Positions 51,501 through 63,500 of a stretch of 64,000 nucleotides of DNA are shown here, piece after piece (within the stretch, counting starts at the first letter, position 1; each line of letters starts with the position of its first letter). The translations under genes and the position numbers were made by a program. The stretch comes from Hydractinia symbiolongicarpus (lineage: Eukaryota; Cnidaria; Hydrozoa; Anthoathecata; Hydractiniidae). The stretch is from contig NC_079882.1 in the NCBI RefSeq assembly GCF_029227915.1, positions 10,416,001-10,480,000 on the forward strand, given 5' to 3'. The notes beneath the pieces were generated by a model. It saw only the letters and a list, made by a program, of their open reading frames with translations, searched no databases and was not told where the DNA came from.

Positions 51501-54500
51501 AGATCCTATATATGAAACCGTTAGACAAGTTGTAATTCAATATGTATTTTTGGAAAAGGCAGTGAAATGATTGAAGGTTTAAGATTGTAATCAGATTTAT
51601 AATCGATGCAAATATCTTTATTTAAAGGTATCAAGATATTCTTTGTGTCACACTTGATAGTTTTTGTGTTGGATCTCATTGGAGGAGTGCATTTGGATCT
51701 TTGCTACACCCAAAATGACCATTGTATGTATGGCCTTTATCTGCTAACACGATCATAATATCATTATCCTTTTTCAATTTCAATAATGTCATGCATTTCT
51801 GTTTGGTTATGTTATCTCTAGTGTCTGCTTCTTCCTTTGACAATACTTAATTGTCTGCTCCACACTCGCAACAATTTCTCTAGTTAGTAAACTTGACACA
51901 ATAATCCATCCCTTTTAATAGAAAAATGTTCTTCTCTTGCTCTGATAGTTGTTTGAAAGAGATTTACATAATTTATTTCGATGTAGCTATGGCAATATTA
52001 TCAATAACCACTAGTCTATTGAGATTTGAGTAATTTCGGCACACAACCTTTTCTCTTTCTTGCAACTCCCATTGTGAATTATTATCATTTGATCGTAATG
52101 ATTACCGAAAAAACTGATTGTTCCCATTAATCTAAATCTTTGTATTTCTCAAATTATTTCTCTCCACATGCTTTTCAGCCCTTGAAATTAAATTGCTGAT
52201 TTCCAACAGCGTTACATTTCGCGATGGCAAAAATCTGCTAAGGCTGCTCAGTTCAATTTTGTTGTGCAACTTCTAGACTTAAGGTTACTGTAAAGGAAAC
52301 AATTATTTTTTTAGGTTTTTTGCAAAAAATTCATGACATATAGAAAAAAAAATTCTCTTTCCAATGACATATTTTATAGTCTATGAAAATATTTGGAACA
52401 TCCCTTTTTTCTGGAAAAAGCCTTTTTAGAGCTGTTATATCCTTCACACCTTTGAAAAAATAAGTGCAAAATGAGTTGAGCTTATTTTTTCTAAACATTA
52501 TGCATAATATGAAACTTCCGTATAAAAATATGCATATTAATATTTTTAAGATAGTTTACTTTCACTATCGAATTAAAAAAAATCAAAGTTAAGGAATATG
52601 CATATGAGCTTTCTCTTGTAAACCTGACTTCTGTCTATTTTTAATTCTGAACGCGTGCACGCATATTCAGCATAAAGAAAAAGTTCGCACTTCTATCATC
52701 TTTCTGCATGCTCAGTTCACACATTTTTATAACACCGCCGAAGATTTTTAAAAACAAATATCTCGTTAGTAAATTTTCATTCAGAAACAAAAAAACATAA
52801 AAAAAAATTATAAAAGTATTGATAAATTATAAGGGTTTTTCTGAGACTACGCATCAAGTGAGTTTTTTCCTTTACAGTAACCTTAACAACCTACTAATGT
52901 TCATTAAATTGTCCATAATTTTAATTAGTTTTTCAGGGTCACAAATTTAAAGCGCTATTTTATTTTAGCATAACGTTCAAGGTAGCTGTCACAATGTGGC
53001 TGTAAAGGTAAATACAAAGCAGATGTTTGAAAGTTTTCTTTGAAACTTGCAGACTCAACTTCGCTTTAATTTCCACAAAAACCTTATGAAAGTAATGTCT
53101 TATTTGGGCTGAATTTATTAATTCAAGACTGCTGATGAAAATTATGAGGCGTAATGTGCGTTGTTTCCCGGCATTTAAGGACATTAAAATTAAATTTAAC
53201 ATAAAAAGGGTGTGCCTTGATTTTTATCAGAGAAGGCAAAGTGATGTTGTGAGCTGAAAATTTTAATACTTTTAAAGTGAAGAAAATCTAATGAAATACG
53301 GCTTTTACAAGCAAATTTAAAGTTAAATTAAATCACTAAGCTTTGGGCTATGTTAGTAAAGTTAGTAAAGTTAAAAACTGTTACCAAAACAACAACAAAA
53401 AATTTTTTATAGTTTAATGGCATTTTGGAGAAGTCATACAGCAACTTGCATTTTTTGTTCTATGAACTGAGACAACATAAAGAACAATACTAATGCATCC
53501 TTTGCCTATACTAAAATGTCTTGTCAAAATATATATTGAAAACCACCATTATGTGAACAATTATTAAAATGGCAAAGTCACTTTGAATTCTATAAAAATT
53601 GTTAAAAGGACAACAATCGTACAGTACAGCGGAAGTGATAATTAATGGAATAGGCAAGACCTAATAAATTTAAATAAATAAACCTTTTTTGTTGAAAAAA
53701 TAAAATTGATTAACAAGGATGAGTTGTTATTTTTATGAAAATAAATTGAGATAATTTTTTTTGTCATATTTGTGATCAGAATGAGTTTAACGAATATTTA
53801 CAAATCCACTATAATATTTATGTATGTCTTGCTTTATACATGCCTAGAGTATACTGGGTTCGTAATAATACAAAAAAAACTTTCTCTAGATTTACCTTGC
53901 CCATAGTTTTAAATATAATATTTTCTTTTGATGACTTACATGTAACAGGGGGAAAGCATGAATCATATGTTTCCTTGTCCACAGCAGTAGTCGATATACT
54001 CTCCATATCTACAAAGCAGTAACATTCCTTGGTATCCTTTTTATATGTTGCTCCATTAACAGTGCCATCCAACTCAAACTGATGCTTACAAGTTCTTGCA
54101 CAATCTGATCTCTTTACAATATTGGGAAAAAGGACTTTGGTTCCACCAACTCCATTACCCGGCAACCAGTCGCAGTCATAAGTAACCTTGACATCTAAAA
54201 AACAAACAGTTATTTAGCATTAAAAATATGATATTCAATTTCTTAGTAAAAACATTTACCTAGGTATAAAAACTTTCCTACCATGGTTTTAAAAGACCAT
54301 GTTTCAAATAAACGCCTTCTTCCATTAGACACCAACGCTCTAACTTTTAAATGTTTTTTAGAAAATGGCCATTTCAAATACATGTTTATTTGAAACATAG
54401 GGCATTTCCACAAATTTTTAAATGTTAATGTTATGAAAGTTTATTATGTCTATCAAAATATTTGAAAAGAATATGGGCAAAGGTGATGCCATTATGTGAC

Positions 54501-57500
54501 AATAATTACACTAATATAGAACATATTTTTAAATGCCTTTTGTTTTCAGATGTATTACGCAAGTAGTAACATGGTACATACAAAAATGTTCCTTTTCAGT
54601 ATTTGATTTACCTGTAAATATACTACAGAATTTTAAATAAATTTCTTGGTACATCATTAGTAAGGCATAACAGATACTGCATTGGTTATTTTGCTAATAA
54701 TCATCCTTACCTTTATAGTGCAAGTGTGTGCTCACGTCATAGCATGGTCCAGTCATTTTGTCATGATCAGAACATCCGGTAAACAATTTCCAACCTTTGT
54801 TTTCTACATGTTGATCATGTTGTTCAGAGAATGTTATTGTGGCTAAAAGAAAATTTCAAAACATTTATTCTATTCTATATAATTGCAATACAGAGCGTAT
54901 ATAGTATGTGTTGTTGAGAAGAAAAAAACTACTTTGTTTTGTACTTAAAGTTTCATGCCGTTTACCTGACAATCCTCAGCAAAACAAGTGTTTACAATAA
55001 AGTTCGTTATAAAATTTGTTGTAGCGAAATTTATAACAAACTTTATTGTAATTTAATTTTAAATTTTATAATACATCTAAAAGAACATAAAGCAGAAAAA
55101 TGACTTCAGAAGTGCTTTAATGCTAGTTAAAGAACTGTCAAAGAAAAATATCCTGACATGTATGCAAACATTCAGTGATTTATTTTCCTTATATCAGGTG
55201 AAAGACAGAGAAACATGAGTTTTACACCGTGCATGCTTGCAGTCAGATTACACGAATTATTGGTTAGTCTAACAAAATCTAATTCAAAGGTAGAAATTAA
55301 ACTAATGACTAGGGTTTCTGCAATTGCATGAATTACCTACATCTTGTCAAATCAAACTTTAAATAATGACAAGTCCAAATATTATTTTAATACCTGCATT
55401 AGAAAGAATATCCCTGTCCATACTCACCATTGAAAAACACTTCTTCAATATCGTGTTTAGATAATGAATGTCTCCATATTTTCAATCCATGCATTTTTAA
55501 ATTGTAATAAGATACAAAGTACCGATAATATGGTGAACCAATACAGAGAAAGTTTGTTTCAAAAGGAACATCACTAGCATAGTTCTTAATTGCATCAGTT
55601 AGAGCTGCCACAGTGGCAACCAAAGTGGTATCTTTATACAACATCATTTCCTTAGATCGAACATTCAATGTTAATGTGAACAAGTTCCATACTTCATAGT
55701 CAGCTTCAATATATCCCATATAGGTTTGTTTATTGGTTTGTAGTGAAGCAATTAGTTTTAGTTTTTCACCGTAGGATATGGAAAACTGAAAACCTTTTCC
55801 AATTGTTGCATATTGTGTCTTATGCAAGCCACTGGATATAAAAGCAAATTCTGGATATGCTCTTTTGGGAACTAAAACAATAAAAAAGTAAAATTATATT
55901 ACAGATAGCAGACGCTATCTAATTGCTAGGCAAAATATTTTTACTACTGTTGTCAATTTGAAGATTTTTACTACCTTCACAAACGACACCAATAGGTCCA
56001 CCTGTATCACAGTTTCTAACATCTATGACACCATTATGGTTGGCTGACCAACAACCACTTGTTTCGGAGACTTTATATACATAGTCATAAGGTGAACCAT
56101 CTAGGGTAACAAAGTCACGAATCCCAAGCCAAAAATTATGAGGCACCTGCAACTCATCCACACTACGTATTAAAGATGTCATCAATAAAGTTTCAAGTCT
56201 ATTGTGAAAAACAGGTAAATTATATCCAAGCTTCTGACAGTATGATGCAGCATCTGCAAATTTCATTGACTCTGTGGCAAAATGATATTTTTGTTTTGCA
56301 ACTAAAAGTAAATAAAAGCAAAAATATATTCATATCAGAGACAATTTAAAAAATATAAGACCAACATAAAAAAAGAACGGAGGTGACAATGACGTTCAAG
56401 TGTGTCTAAAATTTTTGTGCCAAATATATCACATTATTAGTTTTTACATTTTACACTCACTACAAATGTACTAAAAAAATCCACAATAGCAGTTTTAGGC
56501 AAGAAGAAGTTTGCTTACAATTGTATGAAGTATTGTTTCAAACACATAATGCCCCTTTTAATTAAAAATTTGTTATTTGAAAAAGAAACATATATAATTC
56601 GAATCCAACTGCTGAAAATTGAAACTCTTTTCGAATTCAAAGGAGTCAGTGTGCAAAGATTGTCGGAGATGCAAGAAAGAATTATTACAGAAAACTTGAC
56701 GTGTCGAAAGTTCAAGACAACAAAGCATTTTGGAAAATCGTGAAACCAAATTTTTCTGAGAAAGTAATTAAGGAAAATATAACTTCGTTAGTCAAAGATG
56801 ATGCTGTTTTACAAAATAAATTTAAAATTGCAAATGTCATAAATGATTTTTTTGTAAATATCACAAAATCAATGGATATAAACAACATCCCTGAAAACAA
56901 TCCAGGAACAGCGGATGATTGCTCTCCTAGGGAGGTTAATGCAATTATTTTAAGTATCAAAGAACATCCGAGCATGAAAAATATCAAAGCGAAACTCTGC
57001 AAAAGTGCTGGCATGGACAAAATGAAATTCTGTCATGTTTCTTTTGAAAAATTAAACCTTTGTATTGGTTCTTCTCAAAGCTCACACAAATGTTTTTGTT
57101 AAGCAGTCGAGTCACTGTTCTAATGACTCAGTAGATAGGTGCATCTTTCCTGAGTCTTTGAAATTTGGGGATGTGTCTCCAATCTACAAAGCAAAGTCTA
57201 GGGTCTGCAAAGAAAATTATTAGCCAGTTAGTAAACTGCCAAACAAGGCTAAGGTTTTTAAATAAATTTTATTTGAAGAGATTAGTGAGTTCATGGAGGG
57301 GAAAATGTCCCCTATTTTGTCTGGTTTCAGGAAAGGATACAGTAGCCAACATGTTCTTTTAAATCTAATGTGCTTTCTTTAAGAAAAATTAGATTCCAAA
57401 AAGTGTGTTGCTGTCTTGCTCATGGATTTAAGCAAGGCTTTTGACTGTATTAGCCACAAACTGCTTATTGCTAAGCTTCATGCTTTTGGATTTTCTTCTA

Positions 57501-60500
57501 GTGCATTATCCTTTATTTGGAAGCAGCGCTTTCAGAGTTAGGTGTTAATGGGGTTTTTGGTAGAACATTTTCTGGTGTACTCTGGGGTCAATTTTGGGTC
57601 AGTAACTGTTAAACATATTTTCAAATGATTTTCTTTTTCAATATGAAGTTTGCCCTGCTCTGATATTCTAGTGCGTAACTATGCTGATGATAATACTTTT
57701 TGTGCATCAGCTGAAACTTTTAATGAAGTAAAATATATGTTAGAACAACTTTTTAGGTCAGTAGCTTTATGGTTTTCCGATAATGGCTTGCAATTAAACA
57801 CAAGCAAATGCGATTTTATGATATTCAGAAAACCAGAAAGTCCATAAATCCGGCATTTGAATTCAAATGGGGCAATTTTATCTACATTCAAATGTGTAAA
57901 GCTTCTTGGTATTAAATTTGAAAATCAGCTTACTTTTGCAGATCATATTAACACACTGTGCAAAAGAGCTAGCTGCAAATCTAATGCCCTGAAAAGAATT
58001 TCCTAGATTGTTGATAATAAACAGAAAAGTTTATTATATGCAACATTTATAGCATCCGAGTTCAATTATTGTCCTTTAGTCTGGGGATTTAATAGCAGGA
58101 AATCTATTTCAAAGGCGGATAGAGTTTTAAAAAGGGCAAGGTCTCAGTCCAAAGTGGAATCCACTCCTTCTATAAAAAGAATTCATATGCAACATTGTAG
58201 ACAATTACTGAAAGAGGTCTACAAGACGAAATAGAAAATGAATCCTTCCTGCATAGAATGTGTGTTTCAGTTTAGAAATGATACTTGGTATATTTTAAGG
58301 TCATCAAATGCTTTAGTTAGATCTAGCATAAAATCTTAAAAATATGGGCTGCAAACATTTGGATATATAGCCTCTCACGGAATTCTCTACCAGATGATAT
58401 GAAATCTGCAGTCTTTTGTTAACTTCTGTAGAGTTATAGGCGAATTTTTTTTTCCAATGCAAATGTCGGATCTGTGCAGAACACAAATTTAATTCGGGAT
58501 TTATTTAATTTTTGGTTTAAACAGTCCATTTTAATTAGACTTAATAGATTAACCACCTTCTCCAGTATAGTCTTTCATGTTTTCGGCCAAATTAAGCTTC
58601 CTGATTAACTCTACTAGAGTAATGGTATTTTATTATTATATTTTATTAGTATATTATAAATATTTTGTACATTATTGACTATAGATAAAGGAATCTATCC
58701 ATCCGTCTATATTTATCTACATGCACAAGTGATATAAAAATTATGCAGAATCAGCACTATTTTCGAGCTAAAGACCACAGTAAAAGAGTGAATTTCTCCT
58801 TGAAGGAAAAGAAGATCCCAGTTATAGGGTCGTCAGCAAAAAATAAGAGGCCTGGGACGAGCGAATGAGTGACATTTTGGCAAAAACATTTATGTTAGTC
58901 AATTCACCTATATTATTATCTATGCAATAACGAAGTTTGAATGTCAAAAGGTTGGTATTACTTAAATATGACGTCATAATTTATGCAACATAATTAAAAT
59001 CAGAATTCTTTAAATGTTAATATCTTGAGAACAAAAAGAGTTTTTTCAAAAAATTTAAAAAGACATGTTAACCAACTTTTTAAGCTCTATAATAGTCCAA
59101 CATCATTTTTTATACCTCGAGTTCCCTTTAACATCCTTAAACATAATTATGTAAATCAGAAATTTGATCCCTGCAAACTTACCCCTGCTTTTTCTGCAGT
59201 GATAATGTAACTTATGTAAATGTGAAAATAAAAAATAATTAGCAAATTACTACTGATTATTCAAAGATATAAGAAAATAAAATAAGCAGTTTTGTTGAAA
59301 ACATTGTTCATTTTACTTAAACGAAATGCTAACCCCTTATACTGTTAAGCCCTAGTTATACCTTTATCATGTTTCTCAAAGTATACAAATCTGAGATATA
59401 AATTTTCAGGCTGTTTATATACCTATACTTAACATAATAAAAAGCTAACACTCTTTATTGTTACTTAATGTTGTACCTGCCACCTTCTATTATGTTTATT
59501 GCTGGTAATTTCTAATTATGGAAAAAAATACCTGGAATTTACAGACATTTTTATGCTTTCCTCCACATAGCTAATAGTATTACAGTGGACGCTCTATAAC
59601 TTTTTATATGGGAAGTTGTTTTATTTCGGGTGTTTTTTATATATTGGCTATTTAGCTTTGATCTATGTTACTACAATCCATTGTGTAATTTGTATTTAAA
59701 AGAAACAGAGACCATGCTTGTGAAGTTTCAAAACAGATATACAGCCCTGTGATTCAAAAATACCGAAAGTCGGCACAATAGCATTTGGCGGCCAAAGATC
59801 GGCTAAATTTTGCAGGCCTACAATGATAATAAGGTTGGCAAAACTGATTTAAAGGCACTTCACAGTTCAACACGCTATATTCTTCCTTACTTTGGGGATT
59901 TCAGTTACAAAATTTATTGTAACTAATATCCTTTGTAGACTCGTTATTCTTCCTATTCATTGACGACTTTGATTTTGTTTTCCTTAGAGCGGCAAAATCT
60001 ATTTTTCAAGGTTCAAAATAATAAAGTGCGGATTCTTTGTAAGATTGAAATAGAGTGAAGTGGATTTTCTTTGTCTACAAGAAACGATGTACTAAAAACT
60101 TAAAGGTAATTTTTTTTCCCTTTTCTCAGGTCAGTTCTGCTGATTTTTTAAAAAGTTTTCTTGGCATGCCTATCTTGGTACAGATATAGGGCGGCATAAA
60201 AAGCTGTCACAGGGCAGTACAATGGATCTGATATTTTAATCAATCATGTGAGGTCCTTACACAAGTCATAATATCAAAACGGATAAATAATGCATTCGAT
60301 AAACAAAGTGCAATGCAATTGAGACATTTAACCTCATCTATAGTATCAAAACAGAGATAAACAGTGTTAACAAACAATACATGTATCATTTAATTCGCAT
60401 TGGAATCATCTAAGACACCTGACAAAATAACGTTTTTATGTAGTTCTAATTTAGTGGGTGCTGAAGTTATGACAGTTTGAGTAATACAGAGTCACTTATA

Positions 60501-63500
60501 AGAATAGGAAATTTTCACAGTGCAAGAGGAACCGCTAGAGTTGAAATTATATTTGTTTTAAATTACTATGATGATGACCTATCTATATAAAAGAATTCTT
60601 TTTTGACCTATTCCTTTCACTTGGATTGACTTAAAAAATCGTAAAAAAAATTGAAACATTTTTTGGTTAACCGTCTTTTGCACTATTTACCTGCACAAAA
60701 AATGCAGTTTGACTCATTTTGGTCTGAGGTGTGCCCTAGATCTCAGGTATATACAGTTAAATACATAGGACACTGAAATGATCCTAATTTACTGTATTGG
60801 TAAAAAGCGGTAACAATAGTAAAGTATTGCATCCAAATACAAAAAACTCTACATCAAATATTCTTCATTTCAAGGAAAGTAAAAAAACTATTTTTAATGA
60901 ATCAATATATAACAACTTCTTTGTGGAATACAAAAAATTATTAATACAATATTATTAACACTTCAGATATGGTGGGGCATTATAGTACACTTAATTTAAC
61001 ATATGGTGGGGCATTATAGTACACTTAATTTAACAATGTGTTGAGTCCAACCTGAGATGTCTAAATAAATTTTGTTTATCCCTAAAGCTGTTTTCCATTT
61101 AAGTAATTTAAGGGGGTGTAATTTACAAAAAGCAACATGGCAGTGGTTAATGAGTTGTTTTTACTGAAAAGAAAATACTTTTGGTAATGATCCCTTATAA
61201 AAACTTGAATAAAGAATAGATAGATGTTTGCATCTTGAATAATGAGTTGCTAACGTAAAATTAATTTTAATGCTTAAAAAAAGTACTTTAAACCATCACA
61301 AAGGTAAAAAAAAATTGTTTTAAAAACTTCTTGAATCCTATGTACTACCACTTTCACATTAGATTTGCCACTGCTGTAACTTAAATCTTCTCCCTATCTT
61401 TAATTTACAATTACAATTACAATTACAACTAGTCTTTGTTACACTTGCTCAACCATTTTTAAGTTCAAAACAAAACTGAAGTGTCACACATCACCCGCTT
61501 TAAAAAAAATTAAAAAAAGTTCACAACTTACATTCGATGTTGTAAACAGATTCATTTCTGGGAACATCATATGTAAAATTAAACTCGGAACAAGACGCTT
61601 CATTATCAATCAGGTCAACACTCTTGCCATGTATTGGACGTCCTCCCTCAGGATACAAACATTTGTTATTTTGATGTTTAATTATTCCATTTATGTGAAC
61701 TGAAAATGATTCTGTGCAAAACTGATTAAGAACAAACTTATCCACAGACCATGTTAAACAATGTCCAGTATTCACATGCACTAAATAGCCCCTTGTTGTG
61801 AAGTAAAACATGTCTTTACAGGATCTATCAAACTTCAGCTCTTCAGAAATAATTGATAGACATGAGCAAAATTTCGATGAACATTTTTCAACAATGTATA
61901 TACCTGGCATTTTCTTTCCTAAAAACAATGAAACATAAGCAAAAGACAATGGAAATAGAGCTTATGAAAATAACAACTAAATATATCACACAGATTATTA
62001 ACTGATAGTTATTTTCAACCAGTTTTAGAGGAAATCTGCAGTGCTGTATGGCCAAAAACCTTTATGACAAACTTTGGACAGCATGATATAACTTTAAACC
62101 TCATAGCAACCATAATGGTAGCTATAAATGTAAATTGTTATAACGTAACTACATACATACAGACTTAAAAATCAAGTTGCAGTAAATCTAAAATCTTGAA
62201 ACACTCTGCCAGAAAAACAGCAAACGTTGATAATTCAAATCATTGTTCGATTCTTGACAAAGAATAAACTTTGATTTAAACAATGTCCTAAAAAAATCTA
62301 TATTTTGTTTTTCTAATGTTTTGTTTTCTCTTTGCATTTGCATATGTATTTGAAAAATCCAAACAATAAAATTTAAATCAAACCTTTTCTATTTTTACAA
62401 CCTTGCCGCAAGTAAATCTTTAAAAAATAACCCTGGTTACAAACTGAAACAAAATAGCTATCAGTTAATAAATACAATATTAATTATTTATCTACGTCTT
62501 CCAAAAAATATTACCCTTAGTCAGTATATCAACATTTGGTACTATTTATTTGTATAAATAGACATAACAGTTTATATTGTATTAATATACCTTAATTCAT
62601 GATATTTTAGTATAATTTTAAATTTTGTCAAAGGCGAAAAAATGACAAAGTAAGGAGGACAGACGAATGATGACATTTGAAAAATTATAATAATGATTGA
62701 TTTGGTGAGGCAAAAAAGTACTGTGAAAACTTAATTTGGCTGTTTCATACTATCGAATATTTACACACCTTTAAAAAATAAAGGAAAACAGTACGCTCGG
62801 ATGCAAAAAGGGAAGAGAGACAATGTCCAATTTGATATTTTGAATTTCACAGTCATACACATTTGTAAGGACTTTTTTTAAGTTGTGTAATTTTGAGATG
62901 GTTGTGTAGATGAGAATAGTCATAGAGTATATATCGAATGATTTTAGACAACTATTGAAACAATGATATCAAACGTAGTATTCTGCTTAGGAATTTAGGT
63001 AACATTTTTGGTCGAAGAATATGACATGCATGCAACAGATCAATCACACTTGCTAACAATGGTATGGTTTACTGAATCTTTGGTTTTCAATTCAAACAAT
63101 ATAAAAGAACACAAGAAAGGTTAGCTTCCTTAATGTTCCGGAAGAGATTGGTAATTCAGACTGAGATAGATATTTCACCTCAAAAATGAAAAAAAAATGT
63201 CTGACCAAGAAAAGTATATGATAACAGGCAAGCTGGTAATCTCCCAATGGGTTTTCACAATTTCATTGCATTGTTGCTCTTGTTAGGACCTTAAACTTGC
63301 TGATGAACAGATAAAAATGCCGAAGGGTAATTATGTTACCAACAATGACAAAGAGTAAAATCTCCAAAAAGTTAACAAGGACTATAAATGATGTGTAAAA
63401 TAAGATAATGTACAATATGTGTACACCAATTTTTGCACAAGTGCGCAAGGAATTAGATTTTTTGTGAAACAAATTGTTTGTTTCTCAACTTTGCTTGAAT

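Noticed and set aside
52960-53202. Minus-strand open frame in the 48-54 kb intron as a possible missing exon
   Set aside because: No fitting acceptor/donor pair with phase 1-1 and no domain resemblance; the direct join 53940 to 48281 already keeps frame.
61532-61918. Toxin gene suggested by the ricin-like fold
   Set aside because: Only a carbohydrate-binding trefoil is present within a large receptor; there is no catalytic chain.
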